Origin: Candidatus Poribacteria bacterium
GTDB taxonomy: Bacteria; Poribacteria; WGA-4E; WGA-3G
Reading direction: 5' to 3'
Assembly: GCA_028821605.1 (NCBI GenBank)
Contig: JAPPFM010000003.1
Coordinates: 93,388 to 149,144, forward strand
DNA: 55,757 nt
Shown here: positions 25,812 through 34,660 of the stretch, one piece after another
Numbering within the stretch: position 1 is the first letter of the stretch
Layout: the number at the start of each line of letters is the position of its first letter
Notes under the pieces: model-generated
Database searches by the model: none
What the model was told of the DNA's origin: nothing
What the model saw: only the letters and a program-made list of their open reading frames with translations
Translations under genes and position numbers: made by a program

Positions 25812-27146
25812 TCAAAGCAAGCGATTAGACGACTGAATTAACGCTGCTACGGCAGCGAGTGCTTCTTCACGGGTTCGAATTTCGCCATCAAACTGACGTT
25901 CTTCAACCTGTTTTAGTAGGTTGCCAATCTGTTTACCTTCTTTCAATTGGAAAATTTGAATCAAATCCTTTCCGGTGATGAGCCTGCCCTGTTTACAGAC
26001 CGGTAGAATATGTTTATAATAGGTGTTAGCGATCTCTTTGAGAAGTGCTGCATTGATTGAATCCGATGCTGCCGTATAGAGAAGTACGCCCCACCAATCT
26101 GATCTGTAAGTTCTGAGAAAGCGAATAATCTGTTTCTGTGTCGGATGCGGACCTGCCTCTTTAAGTCGTTTGCCTCCGGCGATGAGATGTGCTATGAACT
26201 GGATTGCTTTTTGGCTCAGTCGGAGGCGTTTGCCAATATCACCGGGGGCATCCCCCAAAAGAATGCTGAGTTTAAGCAGCGAACCCCGGTTGACTCCCAT
26301 GCCTAATTTCCCTTGGAGATAGGCACTGATTTCCTCACGATAAGTGGTAAGCACCGCCGGAATTGGGGTTTCCTCGAAAGTCTCAAGTGAACGCCAAGAC
26401 CTACTTATGTCTGGAACAACTTGTGCAAGGAGTCCTACTGCCTCCATTTGCTGTAGATACAGATGTGCCCCCTTAACATTGAGAATTTTCATTAATTCAT
26501 CACGGCATCGCTCAGCTGCTATTTCAGAAAGTAAGGACCGGTGCTTTTTTACCAGATGTATTGCGTTTTGAGATATTTTGAAATCCAACTGCGCTGCAAA
26601 TCTGTAAATCCGTATCAGACGGACCGGATCCTCGTGCACTACCTTTTCACTCGGAAATTGGAGCAGCCCTGCCGCTAAGTCGTTCATACCGCCACACGGG
26701 TCAATTACGTGAAGGGCGTTTTGCTCACACGGACTGTTTGCAGCTGCCTCCGCATTTTCAAACGCAATAGCCATCGCGTTGATTGTGAGGTCCCGTAAAC
26801 GCAGATCCTCAGTGAGCGATGCAGCGCGGAATTGTACGAAATCCATGCTGAGTTGTGGCGTATCGTGCTGCTTGACAATCACGCGGGCAGTGGATGGGTT
26901 TTCTTCCAGCGCAATACAGGTCGCTCCGATACTGGTCGCAAAGGCTTTGGCAAATTGGATTGCATCCGAAGCCAATGCAAAATCGATATCTGTCGTCTGA
27001 CGGCTCAGCAACAAATCCCTCACGCTGCCGCCAACGAGATAGAGCTGCACGTTTTGCTCTTTCGCGAAAGCACTGAGGGACTGTATGATGTGATCACTAA
27101 ATAATTCTTTGAGGGATTCTGCTACTGTACACATTAGTTTGTTCAT
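25812..27146 (-). CDS. CCA tRNA nucleotidyltransferase / poly(A) polymerase family
   Basis: This 444-residue protein belongs to class II nucleotidyltransferases, which add CCA to tRNA 3' ends. Motifs are LVGGSVRDLLL, metal-binding TDIDFALAS, RDLTINAMAI, DPCGGMNDLAAGLL and HEDPVRLIRIYRFAAQL, followed by the RNA-binding helical domain. An HD domain is not evident. Sequence alone cannot separate a full CCA enzyme from an A-adding or CC-adding one. Its ATG overlaps the stop of the upstream YdjM-like gene (ATGA). Confidence 0.88.
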   Translation of the reverse strand: MNKLMCTVAESLKELFSDHIIQSLSAFAKEQNVQLYLVGGSVRDLLLSRQTTDIDFALASDAIQFAKAFATSIGATCIALEENPSTARVIVKQHDTPQLSMDFVQFRAASLTEDLRLRDLTINAMAIAFENAEAAANSPCEQNALHVIDPCGGMNDLAAGLLQFPSEKVVHEDPVRLIRIYRFAAQLDFKISQNAIHLVKKHRSLLSEIAAERCRDELMKILNVKGAHLYLQQMEAVGLLAQVVPDISRSWRSLETFEETPIPAVLTTYREEISAYLQGKLGMGVNRGSLLKLSILLGDAPGDIGKRLRLSQKAIQFIAHLIAGGKRLKEAGPHPTQKQIIRFLRTYRSDWWGVLLYTAASDSINAALLKEIANTYYKHILPVCKQGRLITGKDLIQIFQLKEGKQIGNLLKQVEERQFDGEIRTREEALAAVAALIQSSNRLL

Positions 27147-27751
27147 GCCTTCTGTCGTTGGGCTTTTCGTGAGCGAAATAATATCCCATCAAGGTGGAGA
27201 TGCGACGCGTAGCCGATGAAACTCGCTAAATAGAACGGCACACCGCTCCGCAGAGCGTCCGTGAGTCCGTCCCATTCTGCTAACGCATTGAATATATCTA
27301 CGAGGTTACCATCTGTTGCCCATTCTGAATGTGCGGAATAAATCGGAATTAACAGAAACACACCGGGGAGCAAAATCATGGTAATTCTGGCGTGTGTCCA
27401 TCCACGATGTTTGCTCATAATTGGGAGCATTGCGAATAAACCCAACAGCGCGGATTCCAGATACTTTTGCAAAAAAACGATCAGGACCAAGTTCACTGCA
27501 AACAACACGCTATAAAATATCTTCTGGCTTTTGCTCTTGATGTCAACATCTGGCCACAACCCGAACAGCACTGCAACAGCAAAACAGCCGATGATTTTTA
27601 AAGGTGCTGTTATCGATGGAATGGTCAGGTTCCACCCTTGTGCTACGCCATCATGAAGGATTGGAACAGCAAAGGTAGCGATAAGCGAGAGGATAAAGAA
27701 GGTACTGTAGGCGACTAATCCACCGATCCAGTGTTCACGAAACATACTCAT
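27143..27751 (-). CDS. YdjM-like inner membrane metal-dependent hydrolase
   Basis: From ATG 27751 the protein has 202 residues and about five hydrophobic segments. It opens MFREHWIGGLVAYSTFFI (after an MS lead) and contains GLWPDVDIKSKSQKIFYSV, HRGWTHARITMILLPGVF and YASHLHLDGIL. These histidine/aspartate motifs are typical of the YdjM/LexA-regulated membrane hydrolase family. The upstream in-frame TTG at 27778 was not preferred, though no clear ribosome binding site marks either start. It overlaps cca by 3 bases and is probably co-transcribed with it. Confidence 0.78.
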   Translation of the reverse strand: MSMFREHWIGGLVAYSTFFILSLIATFAVPILHDGVAQGWNLTIPSITAPLKIIGCFAVAVLFGLWPDVDIKSKSQKIFYSVLFAVNLVLIVFLQKYLESALLGLFAMLPIMSKHRGWTHARITMILLPGVFLLIPIYSAHSEWATDGNLVDIFNALAEWDGLTDALRSGVPFYLASFIGYASHLHLDGILFRSRKAQRQKA

Positions 27752-27915
27752 AGAAATATTATAACGTAACTTATACAAAAATAAAAATCACTTTCTGGAC
27801 ATCAAGCAGAGTGGTTCAACTTTCGGTTTTCTGGTTGTTTTGTGTCGAGAGTCGCGATCAGCGGATTTCTCCTACAAGAAGATTGAATACTGCTGGGGTG
27901 TTATTGCTTTAAAAT

Positions 27916-27944
27916 TTGACTTTTAGTATACAGTATGATACAAT
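27916..27944 (+). promoter_or_regulatory. Promoter of the rimP-nusA-infB run
   Basis: TTGACT (27916-27921) and TACAAT (27939-27944) are 17 bases apart. Transcription from about 27951 gives a leader of about 325 bases before rimP. Confidence 0.65.
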
Positions 27945-28044
27945 TAGACTATACGCTGTTGGATACGGGTGTTTGAAAGATTGCAGTTTGAGTTTGTAAT
28001 CAGCAAAGCATGTAGATTTAAAGGGGCAAATTTAACATACAAGG

Positions 28045-28212
28045 TTGAGTTTACTGACTAATTGGCTTGACGAAAAGAAGGAAAACGGGTATTATGTAAC
28101 AATAGAGGTAGATGGGCGAGAATTAATACCCCGTTGCTTTGACATCGGTAGCAGTCGTAAAGTGCAGTCCCTTGATTTATCCATTCCTCTCAACTGCGCG
28201 CTACGACATTAA
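28045..28212 (+). CDS. Possible 55-residue ORF in the rimP leader
   Basis: The frame from TTG 28045 to TAA at 28210 reads MSLLTNWLDEKKENGYYV, then TIEVDGRELIPRCFDIG. The composition looks protein-like, but there is no well-spaced ribosome binding site. It lies wholly within the transcribed leader. It may be a leader peptide, a remnant of another gene, or chance. I recognise no family. Confidence 0.28.
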   Translation: MSLLTNWLDEKKENGYYVTIEVDGRELIPRCFDIGSSRKVQSLDLSIPLNCALRH

Positions 28213-28275
28213 AATGAACCGCGAAGAACCTCTGCTGTTGGGATGTATCGCGTTTTTTTTATATTTTATATAGGT

Positions 28276-28725
28276 ATGACAACAGCTGAGAAAAACGCTA
28301 TTATTGAGATGTTAGCACCGATACTTGACCTTGATGGCATTGAGCTTGTAGATGTTGAAGCACATGCGCAGACGCTGCGACTCCTCATCCACAAACCCGA
28401 TGGGCTTTCGGTGAGGGATTGCCAAGTGGTGAACCAAATCGTACGTCCAGTTTTAGAGGTTCATGAGCATTTGGCAAGTTACGCGCAGTTAGAAGTTGCT
28501 TCACCCGGTATAGACAGACCTTTACGAACTGCTAAGGACTTTCAGCGAAATTGTGGACGGGTGGTTCGGGTAGAAGTCGTCTCAGAAGATGGACAGAAGC
28601 GTGAGGTGCAAGGTACTGTTGTAGAAGTACACTCTGAAAAGGTAGTTTTGGAGGCATCTAACGGCAGGTCTATTCCTATTAAGATTTCGCAAATTCTCAA
28701 TGCGCATATACACCTGATGTGGTAG
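28276..28725 (+). CDS. rimP: Ribosome maturation factor RimP
   Basis: This 149-residue protein is needed for 30S subunit maturation. LAPILDLDGIELVDVEAHAQTLRLLIHKPDGLSVRDCQVVNQIV and LEVASPGIDRPLRTAKDFQRNCGRVVRV (motifs given as two stretches around GIEL and SPGIDRPL) are family signatures. I chose ATG 28276 because family members begin close to this point; the upstream ATG at 28243 adds a hydrophobic lead that is not typical. The Shine-Dalgarno is weak at both. It heads the conserved rimP-nusA-infB cluster, followed by a 126-base gap to nusA. Confidence 0.88.
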   Translation: MTTAEKNAIIEMLAPILDLDGIELVDVEAHAQTLRLLIHKPDGLSVRDCQVVNQIVRPVLEVHEHLASYAQLEVASPGIDRPLRTAKDFQRNCGRVVRVEVVSEDGQKREVQGTVVEVHSEKVVLEASNGRSIPIKISQILNAHIHLMW

Positions 28726-28851
28726 TCAGCGAGTGTTAAGGTTGTACACTGTAAGCCGATATAAGAAAATTGGAAAGGAGCACGCGGACTGAACGAATAC
28801 ACGATGTTACTTGTAAACTTGTGTAGAAAGGTCCCGCGGATATCAATTATT

Positions 28852-30195
28852 ATGTTAGAGAACCTCCAAAACGCTATTCGTCAGAATACGGCGCAGACGG
28901 ATCTGCCAGAACAGGTCTTTGTTGAGGCGATAGAAGAAGCACTTCGCGCTGCTGCACGCCGAGTTTACGGTGCTGATGCCAACATTTCTGTTGAAGTTAA
29001 TTTAGAAAAAGGAGATATACGCTGCTATGTTCCTAAAAAGGTCGTTAATATTATGCGCGATTTCTCCACAGAGATCCCTATTGAGGAAGCCGTGAAACTT
29101 CAGGAAGATGTTGAACTCGGTCAGATGCTGAAGGTTGAAATCAACCCCAGTGAGTTTGGACGGATTCCAGCACAATTAGCGAAGCAAATCCTTTTCCAAA
29201 AAATCAAACAGGCGGAACGAGAAAAAATCTATCATGAATTCGCGGGACGTGAAGGTGAGGTTGTCACCGGTTATGTCCAGCGTTTTGAACGCGGTGGTAT
29301 CGTTTTGGACCTTGAACAGACAGAGGCATTTTTACCGCCGCGGGAGATACCACGTTCACATAATTATGAGCGCGGTAAACGATTGCAGTGTTTAATTTTG
29401 TCTGTGAAAAATGAAACGCGCGGTGCGCCTGTCATTGTATCTCGAACCCATCGCGATCTCGTCACAATGCTGTTTGAACAGGAAGTACCCGAAATCTATG
29501 AGGGCCAGGTCCGCGTTATGGCGGTTGCGCGTGATCCGGGCAATCGTGCGAAAGTCGCTGTCCAAGCAACTGAGGAAGGTATTGATGCTGTAGGAACGTG
29601 TGTCGGTGTCAAGGGAATTCGGGTCCAAACTATCATCGGTGAACTTGATGGAGAAAAAATAGACGTGCTTGACTGGAGCGACGATCCGACTGTCTTCATT
29701 GCTAACGCTTTAGGGCATGTTGCCGTGCGTAGAGTGGAACTCAATGAGGAAGACAAAAGTGCTCGCGTGATTGTACCGGACAATGAACTTTCTCTTGCGA
29801 TTGGGCAACGCGGACAAAACGCAAGACTCGCCGCAAAATTAACGGGTTGGAAGGTTGACATAAAGGGTGAGTCTGAAGCAACTGTTTCGATTGACGAACT
29901 TTTTAAACCTGTTGAGGGAGAAGAGAACCCTGATGTACCAGTTGAGGATCCGCAGGATACCTCGGAAGAGGGGGCAGATGTAAGTACGCTCACTGAGGAA
30001 TCTGATACAACGGATTCTGAGGAATTAGCAAGTTCAGCAGAGGATGTCCAAGAAGACGCGGATACGGAAGGTTTTGAAACTGAGACAGCGAAGGCACCGA
30101 ACGAGGATGACTCTATCTTTGATTTGGAAGAGGACGCTGAGATGGAGGTAGTTGACACCGCTGAAGTCAATGATTCTGATGTTAAGTCTGAGTAG
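28852..30195 (+). CDS. nusA: Transcription termination/antitermination factor NusA
   Basis: From ATG 28852 the protein has 447 residues. It has the N-terminal RNA polymerase-binding domain (MLENLQNAIRQ, LPEQVFVEAIEEALRAAARR), an S1 domain (REGEVVTGYVQRFERGGIVLDLEQTEAFLPP), KH1 (GTCVGVKGIRVQTIIGELDGEKIDV) and KH2 (VPDNELSLAIGQRGQNARLAAKLTGW). It lacks E. coli-style C-terminal AR repeats and ends in an acidic tail of about 85 residues. An upstream in-frame ATG (28804) exists; I preferred 28852 because it matches the family start. AAAGGAG at 28774-28780 is too far from either for a confident choice. Confidence 0.93.
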   Translation: MLENLQNAIRQNTAQTDLPEQVFVEAIEEALRAAARRVYGADANISVEVNLEKGDIRCYVPKKVVNIMRDFSTEIPIEEAVKLQEDVELGQMLKVEINPSEFGRIPAQLAKQILFQKIKQAEREKIYHEFAGREGEVVTGYVQRFERGGIVLDLEQTEAFLPPREIPRSHNYERGKRLQCLILSVKNETRGAPVIVSRTHRDLVTMLFEQEVPEIYEGQVRVMAVARDPGNRAKVAVQATEEGIDAVGTCVGVKGIRVQTIIGELDGEKIDVLDWSDDPTVFIANALGHVAVRRVELNEEDKSARVIVPDNELSLAIGQRGQNARLAAKLTGWKVDIKGESEATVSIDELFKPVEGEENPDVPVEDPQDTSEEGADVSTLTEESDTTDSEELASSAEDVQEDADTEGFETETAKAPNEDDSIFDLEEDAEMEVVDTAEVNDSDVKSE

Positions 30196-30284
30196 TCTTC
30201 AAAGGTGCCCCGTGTGGTCTTGACTGTCTGGGCAGGACTATGAATATATTGATTGATAGATTCGGAGCAAGTTGAAAAAAGTGG

Positions 30285-30599
30285 GTGAGGTTGTTGAGGG
30301 ATGTTATTCGCACTTGCATTGGGTGCCGTGAGAAACTTCCACAGAAAACATTGATTCGGTTCGTGTGTCAGCAGAACGCAGAACTGCAAATTGACTGTCG
30401 AAAGCGGTTACGCGGGCGTGGGGCTTACGTTTGCTTCTCTCAAGTCTGCATTCAGAAAGCGTTTAAGTCTCCCAGACGGATTAATTCTTTATTACGTGCA
30501 CAACTGACGAATGAAGTTATAATGCGGTTTGAACAGGTGCTTCTTCAATGGGTCCAGCAATCCGCGAGCACAACAGAAGAGAAGGAGGAATTACGATGA
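30285..30599 (+). CDS. ylxR: YlxR-family RNA-binding protein
   Basis: This 104-residue protein carries RTCIGCREKLPQKTLIRFV and RLRGRGAYVCFSQVCIQKAFK, the DUF448/YlxR marks, including the GRGAYVC loop. It normally sits between nusA and infB, as here; B. subtilis YlxR is described as a nucleoid- or RNase P-associated protein. The start is uncertain: GTG 30285 or TTG 30291/30294. Its TGA overlaps the infB ATG (ATGA), so translation is probably coupled. Confidence 0.88.
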   Translation: MRLLRDVIRTCIGCREKLPQKTLIRFVCQQNAELQIDCRKRLRGRGAYVCFSQVCIQKAFKSPRRINSLLRAQLTNEVIMRFEQVLLQWVQQSASTTEEKEELR

Positions 30600-32638
30600 G
30601 GGAATCCACACGAGAACGGCGAAAATCCGCCAAAGGTGATCGTAAGGAAAATAAAAGCCCGAATATACGAGTTTATGAGTTAGCAAAGCAATACGACCTA
30701 ACAAACAAAGCACTTATCGCACTGCTTGAGGAGCATGGCGTTCATGTTAAGAGCGGTATGAGTGGTCTTGATCCAGACACTGTCGCGCTTATCGAGTCGG
30801 AGTTGGTAGTTGATGAACCAGTGGAAGAAACTGTCTCTACAACCGAGGATTCCGTTGAAGAAACCACAGAGGTAGAAACTGTCACAACCAATGGTTTGCA
30901 AATTCCGGAAGGGACAACCGTCGCTGATCTTGCTGCATCACTTGAGTTGCAACCTTCAGCATTAATTATGCAACTTATGAAGTTAAAGGTGATGGCAAAT
31001 ATAAACCAACGACTTGATTACGATACACTTGTAATGCTTGGGGATCACTTGGATTTCAAAGCAGTTAAATTGAAAACACTTGAAGAAGAACTGTTAATCG
31101 ATACACCAGATACACCAGAATCTTTGCAGCCCCGTGCCCCGGTCGTCACAATCATGGGACACGTTGACCACGGTAAAACTTCTCTGCTGGATTCTATTCG
31201 TCAATCAAATGTCAGTGAGTCTGAAGCTGGGAATATAACGCAGCATATTGGTGCTTACCATGTGACACTGGAGAATGGAAGTGTTGTTTTCTTAGATACA
31301 CCTGGACACGCGGCTTTTACTGCAATGCGGGCGCGTGGCGCACAAGTGACTGATATTGTCGTACTTATTGTCGCGGCTGACGACGGTGTCATGCCTCAGA
31401 CAATTGAAGCGATCAGTCATGCGAAGGCTGCTAAAGTTCCAATCGTGGTCGCAATTAACAAAATAGACGTTCCCGGTGCGCGCTCGGACTATGTCAAACA
31501 GCAATTGGCAGAACAGGAACTTCTCCCAGAAGACTGGGGTGGACAAACAATTTGTGTTGAAACCTCCGCAACAGAAGGTACTGGCATTGACTTTTTGCTT
31601 GAGATGCTCCTTCTGGAAGCGGCTCTGCTCGAACTCAAGGCGAACCCGAATAAGCCTGCACGCGGCATTGTTATTGAAGCACAGGTCGATAAAGGACGCG
31701 GTGCCGTGGCAACCGTCCTCGTACAGTCTGGAACATTAAGGGTCGGTGATGTTTTCGTTTCAGGGAGGTACTCTGGAAAAGTTAGGGCAATGATGGACGA
31801 TCACGGAAAGCGGATGAAGGAAGCCAGTCCCTCATGTCCTGTTGAGGTGCTCGGTTTTACGGGTGTACCTGAGGCGGGCGATAGATTCTATGTCGTTGAG
31901 TCCGATAAGGATGCCCGTGCTATCAGTGAAACTCGTCAAGAGCAGTACCGCAATGAGCAACTTGGTGCCAACAGCCACGTCAGTCTGGAAAATCTGTTCC
32001 AACAGATTCAGGAAGGTGAGATTAAAGAATTAAACGTTGTTCTTAAAGGCGATGTGCAAGGTTCTGTGCAAGCGGTTGCCTCGGCACTGCTTGAGTTGAG
32101 TACCGATGAGGTTAAAATCAACATTATTCATCAAGCGGTCGGCGGAATCACCGAAACCGACATTTTGCTTGCTTCCGCCTCCGATGCTATTGTCGTCGGT
32201 TTCAACGTTCATCCCACGACAGAAGCAGTGCAAGCCAAGGAAACTGAGGGGATTGATGTTCGGACCTACAACGTTATTTATAACCTCATTTCCTATATCC
32301 ACTCTGCTATGGAAGGCTTACTTGATCCTGAGGTGCGGGAAGTCGTTATCGGACGTGCAGAGGTTCGTGAACTGTTTAGAGTGCCACGTCTCGGTTTAGT
32401 TGCTGGTAGTTACGTCAATTGGGGACGAATTTCCTACAATCAACCCCTCCGTATCCTTCGGGATAATAGATTGATTCACGAAGGCAAAGTCAATTCGCTC
32501 CGACGGTTCAAGGACAATGTGAACGAGGTGCAAGCGAATTATGAATGCGGGATAGGTATTGAGACGTTTGATGACCTACAGATTGGTGATGTCCTTGAAT
32601 GTTATGTTCACGAGCAGGTGGCACGCTCACTTTCGTAG
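30596..32638 (+). CDS. infB: Translation initiation factor IF-2
   Basis: From ATG 30596 the protein has 680 residues. A perfect AAGGAGG at 30583-30589 fixes the start against the longer frame from 30548. Two IF2_N-type modules ([26 protein letters not shown], and [23 protein letters not shown]) precede the GTPase with G1 GHVDHGKT (about residue 188), G3 DTPGHAAF and G4 NKID. IF-2 domains II-IV with [19 protein letters not shown] at the end follow. IF-2 brings initiator tRNA to the 30S subunit. The N-terminal linker is short, so the protein is compact compared with E. coli IF-2 (about 890). Confidence 0.97.
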   Translation: MRESTRERRKSAKGDRKENKSPNIRVYELAKQYDLTNKALIALLEEHGVHVKSGMSGLDPDTVALIESELVVDEPVEETVSTTEDSVEETTEVETVTTNGLQIPEGTTVADLAASLELQPSALIMQLMKLKVMANINQRLDYDTLVMLGDHLDFKAVKLKTLEEELLIDTPDTPESLQPRAPVVTIMGHVDHGKTSLLDSIRQSNVSESEAGNITQHIGAYHVTLENGSVVFLDTPGHAAFTAMRARGAQVTDIVVLIVAADDGVMPQTIEAISHAKAAKVPIVVAINKIDVPGARSDYVKQQLAEQELLPEDWGGQTICVETSATEGTGIDFLLEMLLLEAALLELKANPNKPARGIVIEAQVDKGRGAVATVLVQSGTLRVGDVFVSGRYSGKVRAMMDDHGKRMKEASPSCPVEVLGFTGVPEAGDRFYVVESDKDARAISETRQEQYRNEQLGANSHVSLENLFQQIQEGEIKELNVVLKGDVQGSVQAVASALLELSTDEVKINIIHQAVGGITETDILLASASDAIVVGFNVHPTTEAVQAKETEGIDVRTYNVIYNLISYIHSAMEGLLDPEVREVVIGRAEVRELFRVPRLGLVAGSYVNWGRISYNQPLRILRDNRLIHEGKVNSLRRFKDNVNEVQANYECGIGIETFDDLQIGDVLECYVHEQVARSLS

Positions 32639-32813
32639 ACTGTCTTTAGTTCATCTGATAACTTGTTTTCATAAAGGGCGCGGTTAAATAAAGCTTAAAG
32701 AATTAATGGCATGATTTCATAATGAGGCTTGAAGTATCCTGTCTTGATTAGGGGACCAGTGAGATTATCCGCTTATATTCTTAAACTCCATAAAATCGCG
32801 CCTACAATTGATT

Positions 32814-32907
32814 TAGAACTTACGCAGCATCCTTTGCTGGCGAGGTTTCAAACCTCGCCAGCGGCGTGCGGGCCGTAGGTGCTCATCAGCAAATTGCGTA
32901 AGTCCTA
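32814..32907. repeat. MITE-like element, copy A
   Basis: A 94-bp element with 13-bp terminal inverted repeats (TAGAACTTACGCA at 32814-32826, TGCGTAAGTCCTA at 32895-32907, one mismatch). It has an inner palindrome GCTGGCGAGGTTT-C-AAACCTCGCCAGC. A second copy in opposite orientation lies at 39552-39642. It carries no ORF and sits in the 284-base infB-ylxP gap. Confidence 0.85.
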
Positions 32908-32922
32908 TGATTAACACTTTCC

Positions 32923-33207
32923 ATGCACATCGGTGTTTGTAAAATCCGTCTCCGTATCCCGGATAGCCACTCGCTGAAAGCGAAACGCCGGGTTGTAAAA
33001 AGCCTTATCGCGAGGCTTAAAAATCGTTTCAACATCGCTATTGCCGAAGTTGAAGCGTTGGATGCACATCAGGTCGCGATATTAGCCGCCGTTTCGGTTT
33101 CCAATGACGTAGTGCATCTCAATAAGATTATCTCACATGTGATCACTTTTGTTGAGACAAATATAGATGCTGAGTTAGTGGATTACGAAACGGAATTTTT
33201 CTTTTAA
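32923..33207 (+). CDS. ylxP: YlxP-like DUF503 protein
   Basis: This 94-residue protein is of the DUF503 family: MHIGVCKIRLRIPDSHSLKAKRRVVKSLIARLKNRFNIAIAEVE (family pattern SLKxKRxVVKSLxxRLxxxFNVAVAEV). It normally lies between infB and rbfA, as here, and has been linked to ribosome assembly without a firmly known activity. No strong ribosome binding site precedes the ATG. The MITE-like element ends 15 bases upstream. Confidence 0.87.
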   Translation: MHIGVCKIRLRIPDSHSLKAKRRVVKSLIARLKNRFNIAIAEVEALDAHQVAILAAVSVSNDVVHLNKIISHVITFVETNIDAELVDYETEFFF

Positions 33208-33246
33208 TAAATTCTCCCTAAATTTGCTGTTAAAGATAGGAACACC

Positions 33247-33606
33247 ATGGTAGATAATAGAAGGCAAGATCGAGTCGGAGCCCTCATCCAGCGGGAGTTA
33301 AGCGAGATTATCCAACGTTCTGTTAAAGATCCGCGTGTCGCATTTTGCACTGTCACGCAGGCATCCGTATCACCGGATCTAAAATATGTAGATGTAAAAG
33401 TGAGCGTTATGGGCGACGAAGCACAGAAGAGTGAAACACTCGCCGGTCTAAAGAGTGCAGCAGGATTTCTTCGGCGCGAAATTGGAAGCCGTTTGACGCT
33501 TCGCTATTCGCCGGAGCTTCGGTTTGCTATAGATGAATCCGCTGACTACCTCTTTAAAATAGATGACCTCCTCAAGTCTGTTAAGTCTGAAGACGAAACA
33601 ACCTAA
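33247..33606 (+). CDS. rbfA: 30S ribosome-binding factor RbfA
   Basis: This 119-residue KH-fold protein assists late 30S maturation. Family marks are DRVGALIQRELSEIIQRSVKDPRVAF, VSPDLKYVDVKVSVMGDE and AAGFLRREIGSRLTLRYSPELRFAIDES. Length is normal. It follows ylxP by 39 bases and precedes nrnA by 20, in the standard order. Confidence 0.93.
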   Translation: MVDNRRQDRVGALIQRELSEIIQRSVKDPRVAFCTVTQASVSPDLKYVDVKVSVMGDEAQKSETLAGLKSAAGFLRREIGSRLTLRYSPELRFAIDESADYLFKIDDLLKSVKSEDETT

Positions 33607-33626
33607 GACCACGCAGCGGACATTTC

Positions 33627-34655
33627 ATGGGTACCCAACAGATGGTTGATATGCAGAACTATAGCACCCTTTTTAGTTTATTTGACCGGTATCATAACTT
33701 TGCGCTCTCGACACATATTAACCCTGATGGCGATGCAATCGGTTCCGAACTGGGTCTTTACTTGTTTCTCACGAGACTGGGAAAATCTGTTAAAATGTTT
33801 AATACGGATGCGGTGCCCGCTAACTATAGATTTCTCCCGTTTTGGGATAGTATTGAGAGCACGCATTCTGTTGGAACGTATCGCCCAGAGGTATTGATCG
33901 TATTGGACGCAAGCACACTTGAGCGAATCGGCAAAGCTTTGTCCAAAACCTTGCATCCTACACATAGCCTCATTAACATTGACCATCACGCCACTGCCGA
34001 GGCATTCGGCGATATCAACCTCATTGTGCCCTCTGCCTCTTCCACTTCAGAGATTGTCTACAAACTCATTAAGTCCCATCAAACCCCGATAGACAAAGCA
34101 TGTGCCCTTTGTCTTTATACAGGGCTGATGTTTGATACCGGCTGTTTTCGCCATAGTAATACCACAGCTGAGACCCACCGAATCGCCTCGGACTTAATTG
34201 AGATAGGAGAGTTCTCTCCGGACGAGGTCTATCGAAATGTCTATGAGCAGGTGCCTGTTGCGAAGATACACCTGCTGAGTGAAGTCCTCAGCACATTGCA
34301 AGTAACGGATGATGGGAAGATAGCATCGGTATATGTAACACAGACAATGTTTCGCAAAACTGGAACAACTGCTGATGCTGTTGAGGGTATTGTAAACCAG
34401 ATTCAAGCGATTGCGGGTGTTGAAATAGCACTTTGCGCATCTGAGATGATGGATCGAAGTACGAAAGTGAGTCTGCGGAGTCAGAGTTGTGTTGATGTCA
34501 GTCAACTCGCCGCAGAGTTCGAGGGTGGCGGACATGCGCGCGCCGCCGGCTGTCGTATTGCTATGCCTTATCCCTTAGCGATTGCTGCCCTTGTTCAGGC
34601 TGCACAACGCTATATCGATCCGAGTCAGATGGAAGATGATTGCCAGAAGGATTGA
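33627..34655 (+). CDS. nrnA: DHH-family oligoribonuclease/pAp phosphatase NrnA
   Basis: This 342-residue protein has the DHH motifs STHINPDGDAIGSELGL, VLIVLDAS, LINIDHHATAEAFGDIN and TGLMFDTGCFRHSNT, and the DHHA1 motif GGGHARAAGCRI. NrnA degrades short RNA and 3'-phosphoadenosine 5'-phosphate and often lies after rbfA. The ATG at 33627 is used; in-frame ATGs at 33642 and 33651 are alternatives. In most genomes truB follows; here ribF begins 5 bases after the stop. Confidence 0.9.
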   Translation: MGTQQMVDMQNYSTLFSLFDRYHNFALSTHINPDGDAIGSELGLYLFLTRLGKSVKMFNTDAVPANYRFLPFWDSIESTHSVGTYRPEVLIVLDASTLERIGKALSKTLHPTHSLINIDHHATAEAFGDINLIVPSASSTSEIVYKLIKSHQTPIDKACALCLYTGLMFDTGCFRHSNTTAETHRIASDLIEIGEFSPDEVYRNVYEQVPVAKIHLLSEVLSTLQVTDDGKIASVYVTQTMFRKTGTTADAVEGIVNQIQAIAGVEIALCASEMMDRSTKVSLRSQSCVDVSQLAAEFEGGGHARAAGCRIAMPYPLAIAALVQAAQRYIDPSQMEDDCQKD

Positions 34656-34660
34656 ACAAC

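Noticed and set aside
29496-30389. 297-codon minus-strand frame rich in serine
   Set aside because: It is the complement of the acidic tail and KH region of nusA; Glu/Asp codons read as Ser/Val on the other strand. The nusA frame has clear domains.
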